A DNA stretch of 64,000 nucleotides from Paraburkholderia sp. (GTDB lineage Bacteria; Pseudomonadota; Gammaproteobacteria; Burkholderiales; Burkholderiaceae), in assembly GCF_028283785.1 (NCBI RefSeq), contig NZ_JAPWKB010000017.1, positions 124,001-188,000 of the forward strand, written 5' to 3'. Made by a program: the position numbers and the translations under genes. The notes beneath the pieces were generated by a model. The model made no database searches, was not told the origin of the DNA, and was given only the letters and a program-made list of their open reading frames with translations. Shown here piece after piece: positions 54,815 to 62,828 of the stretch; the stretch's first letter is position 1; the number at the start of each line of letters is the position of its first letter.

Positions 54815-57295
54815 CTACTTCTGCACGGCGCTGCTTCCCGGCATACCGTCCAGCGTCGTAATCGCCAACGCCGGATCGGCACCAATCTCCTGCTCCGTAA
54901 AGCGGAAACGCAACCACGCACCGCGCGCGAACGCGCGGGTCGCGTCGGCGAAATGCGGCGACGCCGGATCGTCCGATTGCGAATGCGCGAGCATCGTGTC
55001 CGCATCGACACCGGTTTTATCGAAGCTCACCACCTGCATATACGTGTCGCCATGACCGTTGCGGTCCATCGAATAACCGGCAGCGTCGAGCGAATGTTGC
55101 GGACACACCACCGTGAAATAGCCGGCTTCGCCGCAACCGCCATAAAGCGGCACACGTTCGGCGCCGCGACGCGTGTAAAGAAGCTCACCGCGCGTCGAGT
55201 CGAGTGCGAAACCATACTGACGCAATGCCTGCACGGCGTCGCCGAGCGCCTTTCGCAACGCTTCGACGGTGGCGGGATCGTCGGTTTTCAGGCCGCGCGG
55301 CGTGTCGAGCGGTGCATGCGGATCGAACTGCGTCCGATACAACTGCGCCGCCGGCAACGCACTCGCGCGATGCCAGAATTCGTCCCACAGGTTAGCGCCG
55401 CGCGCGTTCGTCTGCGCGGTGCCGTCCCACGCCTGCAACACCTTGCACGCGGCGTCGAGGTCGCCATTGCGCGGCGTGGCGGTCGCCCCACTGTCCTTGC
55501 AGACGGCATCGATCAGCGGACGACGGAACAGCTCCTCCGACGTCGACCTGCTGTCCAGCACGCCCGCTTCGAGCGACTGTCGGGTGACGCCGCCCGGCGC
55601 GCTTTGCAGGCTCGCGGCCAGTTGATGACCCAGCCGCGTGCGCAGCGTCTGAACCGTGCCCGCCTCGCCCGTGACGCGCGGAAAGCCCGTCAACGGCGCG
55701 GCCGGATTCGTCAGCCAGTAACTGCCGTTGAAATTGCCGACGTAGTCGTCACGTGCCATCGACGGCATCTGCGCGACCGGCAGCGTGCCGCTCTCCGTCG
55801 CGCCCGGCGTGCTGCGCCAGTCGCAGGCGCTTTTCGATCCGTCGAGAAACGGCACGCCCGGCGCTTTTGCGTCGAACGCGCGGCCCAGCGGCGGCGTGCA
55901 CGTTTGCGCGAGCGTGTCGGGCACGCCCGGCATCGCGCCGATATCGGCGAACCACACGCGCGGATCGGCGCGGCCGATCGCGAACGTATTGACCCACGGC
56001 GTCGCCGCGAGCCGCTTCTGGATCGCGATGAAATCGTCGAGCGACTTGGCCTGGTCCCACGCAAGGAAATTCTCGAACACACGCATGTTGTCCGCGTTGA
56101 CGTCGCGCAGCGCGAACGCATGCTGCGCATTCCACGCCAACGCAGGCGACATCGACGACAGATCGATCATCGGACCGAAACGCGACCGGTACAGCGTGCG
56201 CGTCACCGGCGTCAACGAACCGTCCGCATTGCGCGATTGCACGGTCACGGGCACGGCCGTCATCGCTTCGGGATGACCGTCGTACACGTAGCGGGTCGGC
56301 TCGCCCGGCACCAGCGTCAACTGGAAAATGCCGAAGCGGCGCGCCGACGACACGGTATGCGTCCACGCGACGTTGTCGTTGAAGCCGATCATCACGACCG
56401 GCACGCCGAGGAACGACACGCCCGCGACGTTGAGCTGGCCGGGGATCGTCAGTTGCGCCTCGTAGAAACGGTCGGGACCGGTCCAGAACCAGTGCGGATT
56501 GCCGAACAGCAGGCTTGCGCCGTCGTGGGTCGTCTTCGCGCCGAACGCCAGCGCGTTACTGCCGATGCCGTCGCGCCCGCCCATTTCCAGTCGCGACGGT
56601 GCGAGCGCGATCGTGACGGTGTCATCGTGCGGGTTTTGCAGCGCAGCCTGCTTCGCCGGTTCCAGCGACGACTGCGGCGCCGCGCCGGTTGCCGGTGGCT
56701 GCGCTTTTGCGATCGCCTCCGCGAAACGTGCCGCGCCGCCCGCGAGCGTCGCCGCGATCAGGCGGCGATACACGTCGTCGGCGGTGACCGGTTTGACCCA
56801 CGGCTGGGTGGTGCACGCGGCATGCGCACCGGCAAAACGCCCTTGCCGCTGATCGTCGAGATAGCGGTCGTAACCGGCCGCGAATCCTTCGACCAGCTCA
56901 CGTGTGCGCGGTGTCTGCGCGGCACGGAAACGCGCTACCGCGTCGTCGCCGTCCACCAGACGAAAGAAGAAATCCGCATCGAGGTTGCGCGGCTGTCCGA
57001 ACGTTGCCGCCGTGGACGGCCGCGCGTCCGGACCGAAATTCGCGGACCGTTCGCCGCGGAAGGTCACGAACGAATCGGCGAGCGTGCACAGATTGTCCTG
57101 CGCCTGCACATAGCCGTAACCGTAGCCCAGACTGCCCCAGTCGTTCGCCGTGACGTGCGGAATGCCGTCGGCGGTGCGACGGATATCGGCGTGATAGGGA
57201 TCGGTACGCATGACGCGCTGTTGCGCGCAGCCGCCCAGCAAGGCGGCACAACTGGACGTGACCATCACGGCCAGTACGACGGCAAGACTTTTCAT
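54815..57295 (-). CDS. Penicillin acylase family protein, lipoprotein-type signal
   Basis: 826 residues. The N-terminus MKSLAVVLAVMVTSSCAALLGGC carries a lipobox-like site ending at Cys23 (Cys16 is an alternative). The precursor plan is that of Ntn-hydrolase acylases: an alpha chain with IRRTADGIPHVTANDWGSLGYGYGYVQAQDNLC, then the autocatalytic site at G245-S246 in GIGSNALAFG, the new N-terminal Ser of the beta chain. NPHWFWTGPDRFYEAQLTIPGQLNVAGVSFLGVPVVMIGFNDNVAWTHTV and GYFTVVCPQHSLDAAGYSMDRNGHGDTYMQVVSF follow. The family includes PvdQ, which trims the acyl chain of pyoverdine precursors, and AHL acylases. Standing 15 bp behind the siderophore ATPase gene, a siderophore-maturation role is the likeliest. 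Confidence 0.88.
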   Translation of the reverse strand: MKSLAVVLAVMVTSSCAALLGGCAQQRVMRTDPYHADIRRTADGIPHVTANDWGSLGYGYGYVQAQDNLCTLADSFVTFRGERSANFGPDARPSTAATFGQPRNLDADFFFRLVDGDDAVARFRAAQTPRTRELVEGFAAGYDRYLDDQRQGRFAGAHAACTTQPWVKPVTADDVYRRLIAATLAGGAARFAEAIAKAQPPATGAAPQSSLEPAKQAALQNPHDDTVTIALAPSRLEMGGRDGIGSNALAFGAKTTHDGASLLFGNPHWFWTGPDRFYEAQLTIPGQLNVAGVSFLGVPVVMIGFNDNVAWTHTVSSARRFGIFQLTLVPGEPTRYVYDGHPEAMTAVPVTVQSRNADGSLTPVTRTLYRSRFGPMIDLSSMSPALAWNAQHAFALRDVNADNMRVFENFLAWDQAKSLDDFIAIQKRLAATPWVNTFAIGRADPRVWFADIGAMPGVPDTLAQTCTPPLGRAFDAKAPGVPFLDGSKSACDWRSTPGATESGTLPVAQMPSMARDDYVGNFNGSYWLTNPAAPLTGFPRVTGEAGTVQTLRTRLGHQLAASLQSAPGGVTRQSLEAGVLDSRSTSEELFRRPLIDAVCKDSGATATPRNGDLDAACKVLQAWDGTAQTNARGANLWDEFWHRASALPAAQLYRTQFDPHAPLDTPRGLKTDDPATVEALRKALGDAVQALRQYGFALDSTRGELLYTRRGAERVPLYGGCGEAGYFTVVCPQHSLDAAGYSMDRNGHGDTYMQVVSFDKTGVDADTMLAHSQSDDPASPHFADATRAFARGAWLRFRFTEQEIGADPALAITTLDGMPGSSAVQK

Positions 57296-57310
57296 CGATA
57301 AAACCCGGAT

Positions 57311-58192
57311 TCAGTGCGCGAAGCTGATAGGGGCGCCGCCGTGCGGATGCGGCACGGTGCCCATCGGAATGCCGTAGATCGCGCTGAGCGTGTCGGCGCG
57401 CATCAGGTCGGCGGCGGGTCCGCTCGCGAGCAGGCTACCGCCCTTCAGCGCGATCAGATCGTCGCAGAAACGGCCCGCCATGTTGATATCGTGCAGCACC
57501 ACGACCACGCCGATGCCGCGCTCTTCGCTGAGCCTGCGCACCAGCGCCAGCACTTCGATCTGATGCGCGATATCCAGTGCCGAGATCGGCTCGTCGAGCA
57601 GCAGGCATTCGCTGTCCTGCGCGACCAGCATCGCCAGCCACACGCGTTGCCGCTCGCCGCCCGACAGGCTGTCCACCGCGCGATCCGCGAAGCGCACCAC
57701 ATCGGTCTGCTCCATTGCTTCGAGCACCTTGCTGGCGTCGCTCGGCGAAAAACGCCCCAGCGCGCCGTGCCACGGATAGCGGCCGAGCGCGACCAGTTCG
57801 CGCACGGTCATGCCGTCGGCGGCGGGCAACTGCTGCGGCAAATACGCGACCTTGCGCGCGAACGCACGGCTTTCCCAGTCGCCCAGCGGACGGCCCGCGA
57901 AACTGACGGTGCCGGTAGTCGGCTGCTGCTGGCGCGCCAGCAGTTTCACCAGCGTCGATTTGCCGGACCCGTTGTGGCCGATCAATCCGCACATCCGGTG
58001 CTTCGACAGACTCAGCGACAACGGCTTGAGCAAGGTGCGCCCGCCTGCGTCGAACGACACGTTGTCGAGCGAGAAAATCGTCTCGGCGTCCGACGTCGCG
58101 GCACGCCGCAACGCGGGACCGGCCGGGTGATCGGGCGACGACTGAATGGTGTCCTGCGCGGTCGGGGAATTCACGTTCATGGGACGGTTCAT
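57311..58192 (-). CDS. Iron-siderophore ABC transporter ATPase (FhuC/OrbC type)
   Basis: 293 residues from ATG 58192, which overlaps the exporter stop as ATGA; the longer open frame upstream is antisense-like and Arg-rich. Walker A is GLIGHNGSGKSTLVKLLARQQQPTTGTVSFAGRPL. AFARKVAYLPQQLPAADGMTVRELVALGRYPWHGALGRF is the FhuC-type Q-loop region. The signature and Walker B are VDSLSGGERQRVWLAMLVAQDSECLLLDEPISALDIAHQIEVL. It energises import of ferric siderophore through the FhuB-type permease two genes upstream. OrbC of the ornibactin cluster is the closest functional match by context. Confidence 0.9.
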   Translation of the reverse strand: MNRPMNVNSPTAQDTIQSSPDHPAGPALRRAATSDAETIFSLDNVSFDAGGRTLLKPLSLSLSKHRMCGLIGHNGSGKSTLVKLLARQQQPTTGTVSFAGRPLGDWESRAFARKVAYLPQQLPAADGMTVRELVALGRYPWHGALGRFSPSDASKVLEAMEQTDVVRFADRAVDSLSGGERQRVWLAMLVAQDSECLLLDEPISALDIAHQIEVLALVRRLSEERGIGVVVVLHDINMAGRFCDDLIALKGGSLLASGPAADLMRADTLSAIYGIPMGTVPHPHGGAPISFAH

Positions 58193-59853
58193 TGAGTCGC
58201 GAGGGTGGCGTGAGGTGCGCCCGCATAGCGCGCGAGCAGGTCTTCGCCGGGACCGGATTCGACCAGCTGGCCGTATTCCAGCTTGATATAGCGGTCGGCC
58301 AGATGGAAATAGCGGTCGTCGTGGGTAATCACCACGACGGTCTTGCCGCGCGCTTTCAGTTCGGGCAACAGCTGCCGGTAGAACACGTCCTTGAACAGCG
58401 GGTCCTGATCGGCGGCCCATTCGTCGAACAGATAGAACGGCCGGTCTTCCAGATACGCGACCAGCAACGCGAGACGCTTGCGCTGCCCTTGCGACAGATT
58501 GAGCGTCGAAAACGCGCCGTCCTTGATGCTGACCTTGTGATCCAGTTGCAGATGCACGAGCAGCGCCTGCGCGGCCTGATCGAGGCCGTCCACGCGAATG
58601 CCGAGCAGGCTGTCGAACAGGAAGAAGTCGTTGAACACCACCGAGAAATGCTGGCGATAGATATCGCGCTCCGCTTCGCCGACCGGCTTGCCGTTCAGCA
58701 GGATGCGGCCGCTTTCGGGCGGATACAGACCGACCAGCATTTTCGCGAGCGTGGTCTTGCCGCTGCCGTTGCCGCCGATCAGATACACCAGTTCGCCGGG
58801 CCGGAACGACAGATCGACCGGGCCGAGCGTGAACACGTCGTTTTCCTTTTCACGGAAATAACGATGCGTGACGCCTTCGAGCACGATGCTGTCGAAGGCA
58901 TCGACGGACGGCGGCGTCTGCGTGTTTTCGAGCGGCAATTCGGCGTTGACCTGTTCGATCCGTTCGAGCGCGACGCGCGCGGTGCTGATGTTCGGAATCG
59001 CGGACAGCAGCGCTTCGATCGGCATGATCATGTACAGAAACACCATCGCGTAACCGGACATCACGTGCGTGTCCACCGGGAACAGACGTGCCACCACGAA
59101 CAGCGTAATGCCGATAAACGCAAACAGGATGAAGCTTCCCCAACTCGCGGCGGCCGCATACAGCACGTAGCCGCGGGTGCGCTGCACGCGCACCGCTTCG
59201 ACGTTGGTCGCGAGCGTGGTGTCGATGAACGCGTCGCGCCGCTGGCGATGCAGCTTCAGTTCCTTCGCCCCGTCGAACAGCGCGCGGAAATGCTTGACGA
59301 GTTCGTCCTCGCGACGGCGCGACGCGCGCAGGTGGAACAGCGCGCGGCCGTTCGCCAGCCGGAAACCCGCCGCGCCGATCCCGATGGTCAGGATCGCCAC
59401 CAGCAGAATCTTCCACGACAGGAAACTCAGATAGACGAGGCAACCGACGATCACCGCGCTTTGCATCGCGAGTGCCGGCATGCCGACGAACAGCATCACG
59501 ATCGCGTCGAGATCCTGTGTAAGCACCGCGAGCGAGCGCGACGCGCCCTGCTGCTCCAGATGACGGAACGACGCGTCGCCGAGGCGGCGGATGGTTTGCA
59601 TCCGCAGCGTGGCCTTGGCGTGCTGGCCGAGATACATGAACAGCGTTTGCGACAGCGTGCGCGTCAGCAGCACGACCACACCGAGCAGCAGGAACTGCCA
59701 GCCCAGTTCGGCGAGATGCGCGCTGGTGGCCGATAGCGCCTGGTTGATCAGCGCGATCAGCCCGGCATTACCGAAGCCGCTGACGAGACTGGTGATCAGC
59801 GCGACGAACAGGATCCAGCGTGAATCGCGCGCGAGCTTCAAGAGCAGAGACAT
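58189..59853 (-). CDS. Cyclic-peptide/siderophore export ABC transporter (PvdE/SyrD type)
   Basis: 554 residues: six N-terminal membrane helices (WILFVALITSLVSGFGNAGLIALINQAL, FLLLGVVVLLTRTLSQTLFMYLGQHAKATLRMQTIRRLGDASFRHLEQQGASRSLAVLTQDLDAIVMLFVGMPALAMQSAVIVGCLVYLSFLSWKILL) fused to an ATPase. Walker A is YLIGGNGSGKTTLAKMLVGLYPPESGRILLNGKPV, the signature LNLSQGQRKRLALLVAYLEDRPFYLFDEWAADQDP. The LSQGQ signature and the EWAADQDP Walker B are hallmarks of the PvdE-like cyclic peptide exporters. It would move the siderophore or its precursor to the periplasm, where the acylase acts. OrbE is the ornibactin counterpart. Confidence 0.9.
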   Translation of the reverse strand: MSLLLKLARDSRWILFVALITSLVSGFGNAGLIALINQALSATSAHLAELGWQFLLLGVVVLLTRTLSQTLFMYLGQHAKATLRMQTIRRLGDASFRHLEQQGASRSLAVLTQDLDAIVMLFVGMPALAMQSAVIVGCLVYLSFLSWKILLVAILTIGIGAAGFRLANGRALFHLRASRRREDELVKHFRALFDGAKELKLHRQRRDAFIDTTLATNVEAVRVQRTRGYVLYAAAASWGSFILFAFIGITLFVVARLFPVDTHVMSGYAMVFLYMIMPIEALLSAIPNISTARVALERIEQVNAELPLENTQTPPSVDAFDSIVLEGVTHRYFREKENDVFTLGPVDLSFRPGELVYLIGGNGSGKTTLAKMLVGLYPPESGRILLNGKPVGEAERDIYRQHFSVVFNDFFLFDSLLGIRVDGLDQAAQALLVHLQLDHKVSIKDGAFSTLNLSQGQRKRLALLVAYLEDRPFYLFDEWAADQDPLFKDVFYRQLLPELKARGKTVVVITHDDRYFHLADRYIKLEYGQLVESGPGEDLLARYAGAPHATLATQ

Positions 59854-59874
59854 GGAACTCCTTGAGACAGTGCA

Positions 59875-61905
59875 TCATGAACCGGACGGACCTTGCGATC
59901 CGCGCCGGAACATCGTGATGATCAGATAGAGTCCGCCGAGCAGCGTAGCCATCACGCCTGCCGGCATTTCTTGCGGAAACAGAACCCAGCGGCCGAGCCA
60001 GTCGGATGCGACCATCAGCGTCGCGCCGAATGCCGCCGACACCAGCAGCAGCGGCGTGGCTCGCCGGATACCCAACATGCGGGTCATATGCGGCGCCATC
60101 AGGCCGATAAACGACAACGGGCCGATCACGAGCGTCGCAACGGCCGTCAGCAACGCGCTCGACATCAGCAGACCGAAGCGCGCCACGGAAATATCGACAC
60201 CCAGCCCGCGCGACACCGCATTGCCGAGCGGCAGGATTTCCAGCCAGCGACGGCTGAACGGCACCGCGACGAGCGCCGCCAGCGCGACCAGTGCGACCAG
60301 ACACGCCATCGCCGGACCGACGTTGTACGTCGATCCCGCCAGCAGATTGTAGAGGATGATGACACGCGGATCGCCGCTCGAAATCGCAATCGTCGAGACG
60401 GCCTGGAACACCGCGCTGATGGTCATGCCGGCGAGAATCAGCGTGTCCGGCGCGAACGACGACGCGCGCGCGAACAGCACCAGCGCGCACAGCGTCAGCA
60501 CCGAACCCGCCGCACACCAGATCAGGAAAGTCGGCAGACCCGGATGCGCGGTGAGGAACAGCGCGCCGGTCAAACCGAACGCGCCGCCTGCCGAAATACC
60601 GAGCAGATCCGGGCTCGCCATCGGATTGCCGGTCATCCGCTGCACGATGCCGCCCGCCAGCGCCAGCAACACCCCGACGCCGAGCGCCGCGACCACGTGC
60701 GGCAGACGCAGGAACAGCAGGCTCGCGACTTCGTCGGGACGGCTCAGATGCCAGCCGTCGAGTCCGCGTCCGAGCCCGAGCGACACGCCGATCACCAGCA
60801 CCAGCAGCACGACGCTGACACCGGCCGTGATGCGCAGGCCGCGCGCCGACATCGGCGCGGACGGCACACCCGGCGTCTGCGCGAGATCGGGGCGTCCGTG
60901 CAGACGGCGCAGCATCATCAGCAACAGCGGTGCGCCGAGCAGCGTCGTGATCGCGCCGGTCGGAATCGCCATGCCGAAATGCACGGTGCACAGCTGCGCG
61001 AGCTGATCGGCGAGCCACAGCAGCGCCGCGCCGAACAAAGGCGACCAGATGATCCGCTCACGCAGCCGCCGCGCGCCGGCCAGACGCGCCAGCGACGGCG
61101 CGGCGAGTCCGACGAAGCCGATCACGCCGACCGCGCTGACCACGAACGCGGTAATCAGCAAGGTCAGAAACAGCGCAATACCGCGTGTCGCGCGCAGCGA
61201 CACACCGAGGCTCGACGCAACCGTATCGCCGACATCGAACACGGCCATCGGACGCAGGCACAGCAGCACCAGCGCGATGCACGGTGCGAGCCGCACGCAC
61301 AGCGACGACGCGATGCCCCAGTCGTGCTGACCGAACGAACCGCCGCCCCAGACCAGCAACCCGCTCAACAGATCGTAGTGAGAAATGGCCAGCGCGAGAC
61401 TGAAGGCGCCGCAGCACAGATTGACGATCATCCCGCCGAGGATCAGCGCGAGCGGCGACATTCCGCGTCGCGCCGCCAGCGCAAACACGGCACCCAGCGC
61501 AACGGTTCCGCCGACCAGCGCCACTGCATCGCGACCGCCGCCGAGCCAGCCCGGCGCATAGACGGTGGCAAGCGCAAGCGCGAGCCATGCGCCGGGGAAA
61601 ATGCCGAGCGTCATCGGTTCGGCGAGCGGATTGCGCAACACCTGCTGGGTCGCGACACCGGCGATACCGAGTGCCGCGCCGCACAGCCAGGTCACCGCGA
61701 CGCGCGGGAAATCGCTGTAGTGAACCAGCAGTTGCTGAAGATCGACCGGCGACGGCGCGACCAGCGCCTGCCACCACGATGCGGGCGGCAGCCGGTCGTC
61801 GAGCCGCAGCATGAACAGCAGCGCGGCCAGCACGGCGATCGCGCAGACCGGCAGCAGCGGCGAACGCCGCAGCGGTACGAAAGGCGTCGTCACGGCGCTT
61901 TTCAT
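59875..61905 (-). CDS. Fused FhuB-type iron-siderophore ABC permease
   Basis: 676 residues from ATG 61905, which overlaps the binding-protein stop as ATGA. Two BtuC/FecCD halves are fused. The first has CGAALGIAGVATQQVLRNPLAEPMTLGIFPGAWLALALA and GVIGFVGLAAPSLARLAGARRLRERIIWSPLFGAALLWLADQLAQ. The second has LPHVVAALGVGVLLALAGGIVQRMTGNPMASPDLLGISAGGAFG and GPLSFIGLMAPHMTRMLGIRRATPLLLVSAAFGATLMVASDWLGRWV. Each half carries its own ATPase-contact glycine loop, giving about twenty membrane helices in total. The layout is that of FhuB, or OrbD in Burkholderia. It lies in the inner membrane and works with the FhuC-like ATPase and FhuD-like protein of this operon. Confidence 0.93.
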   Translation of the reverse strand: MKSAVTTPFVPLRRSPLLPVCAIAVLAALLFMLRLDDRLPPASWWQALVAPSPVDLQQLLVHYSDFPRVAVTWLCGAALGIAGVATQQVLRNPLAEPMTLGIFPGAWLALALATVYAPGWLGGGRDAVALVGGTVALGAVFALAARRGMSPLALILGGMIVNLCCGAFSLALAISHYDLLSGLLVWGGGSFGQHDWGIASSLCVRLAPCIALVLLCLRPMAVFDVGDTVASSLGVSLRATRGIALFLTLLITAFVVSAVGVIGFVGLAAPSLARLAGARRLRERIIWSPLFGAALLWLADQLAQLCTVHFGMAIPTGAITTLLGAPLLLMMLRRLHGRPDLAQTPGVPSAPMSARGLRITAGVSVVLLVLVIGVSLGLGRGLDGWHLSRPDEVASLLFLRLPHVVAALGVGVLLALAGGIVQRMTGNPMASPDLLGISAGGAFGLTGALFLTAHPGLPTFLIWCAAGSVLTLCALVLFARASSFAPDTLILAGMTISAVFQAVSTIAISSGDPRVIILYNLLAGSTYNVGPAMACLVALVALAALVAVPFSRRWLEILPLGNAVSRGLGVDISVARFGLLMSSALLTAVATLVIGPLSFIGLMAPHMTRMLGIRRATPLLLVSAAFGATLMVASDWLGRWVLFPQEMPAGVMATLLGGLYLIITMFRRGSQGPSGS

Positions 61906-62828
61906 GCATGCTCCGGGGTGCGTGCAGGGGCGGCGCTGAACGCATCGACCAGCGCGTTGGCGAAGTATTGCGCGGAGAGGATGCCGCCTTCGGCAGGCGC
62001 GCCCGCCATGCCGATCATCCGGCCGTCTTTCGAAAACGGCATGGCCTGCCAGACGCGGCTCGCCTTCATCATCGTCGCGGTCGATGCGGGGAGCGGCTTC
62101 ACGTAGACCAGCGTGGCGTCGCCGGTCGCGTCGAGCGCGTCGAAACCGATGATCGAATATGGCGCCCGCTGGGGTGCATGGCGCCATCCGTTGCGCAGGC
62201 CGAGTGTCGTCAGCAGTTCGCCGTACAGGCTGTGCGAGCCGTACACGCGCAGATGCGATTCATCGACGAAACGCACCATATAGACCGATGCGTCGCGCGC
62301 GGCAGGCAGCGCGGCGAGACGTGCGCGAGCGGCGTCGAGCGTGCGGTTCGCCTGCGCGACGACGGCCTCGCCGCGTGGCACGCAATCGAACCGCCGCGCG
62401 AGTTGCAGCGTTTCCGCGCAGGCCGTCACATACGGCGTTTCGCTCGATGACAGCATGTCTAGCGTGACGGTCGGCGCGATCCGTTCGAGCGACGCGCGCA
62501 TCGATGCGTGAGCGGGCGTGATCACGATCAGATCGGGTTTCAGCGCGAGCATCAGTTCCATGTTCGGCTGGAACATCAACCCGAGATCGACGACGGAATC
62601 CGGCACCGGACAGGCGGTGAAATTACGCCGGAAGCCCGGCACGTTCGCCATCCCGACCGGCACCACACCGATCGACAAGGTCAGTTCGGTGAGTCCCCAG
62701 TCGAGCACGATGATCCGGCGCGGCGTGTCCGCACGCGCGATTGTGCCGGTTGCGCCCATTGCGTCGATACCACCGGCAGCGAAGGTTGCCGCGCCCAGCA
62801 GCGCGTTCAGCATGGCCCTGCGATTCAT
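61902..62828 (-). CDS. Iron-siderophore substrate-binding protein (FhuD/OrbB type)
   Basis: 308 residues. The N-terminus MNRRAMLNALLGAATFAAGGIDAMGA has a twin-Arg near the start and may use Tat. The mature part has the helical-backbone binding fold: RRIIVLDWGLTELTLSIGVVPVGMANVPGF, VVDLGLMFQPNMELMLALKPDLIVITPAH, YMVRFVDESHLRVYGSHSLYGELLTTLGLRNGWR and VWQAMPFSKDGRMIGM. It binds the ferric siderophore in the periplasm and hands it to the fused permease. It is joined to its neighbours by ATGA overlaps at both ends: the NRPS stop and the permease start. Confidence 0.9.
   Translation of the reverse strand: MNRRAMLNALLGAATFAAGGIDAMGATGTIARADTPRRIIVLDWGLTELTLSIGVVPVGMANVPGFRRNFTACPVPDSVVDLGLMFQPNMELMLALKPDLIVITPAHASMRASLERIAPTVTLDMLSSSETPYVTACAETLQLARRFDCVPRGEAVVAQANRTLDAARARLAALPAARDASVYMVRFVDESHLRVYGSHSLYGELLTTLGLRNGWRHAPQRAPYSIIGFDALDATGDATLVYVKPLPASTATMMKASRVWQAMPFSKDGRMIGMAGAPAEGGILSAQYFANALVDAFSAAPARTPEHA

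Noticed and set aside
54776..57301. 841-codon open frame on the plus strand
   Set aside because: It is the exact antisense of the penicillin acylase gene. Its product is Arg/His/Ala-rich with no motif, while the minus strand encodes a complete acylase with its autocleavage site.
58192..59736. 514-codon open frame on the plus strand
   Set aside because: Antisense to the exporter gene, no recognisable domain.
59893..62106. 737-codon open frame on the plus strand
   Set aside because: Antisense to the fused permease. The product is Arg/Gln/His repeats typical of reverse-frame reading of GC-rich membrane-protein genes.
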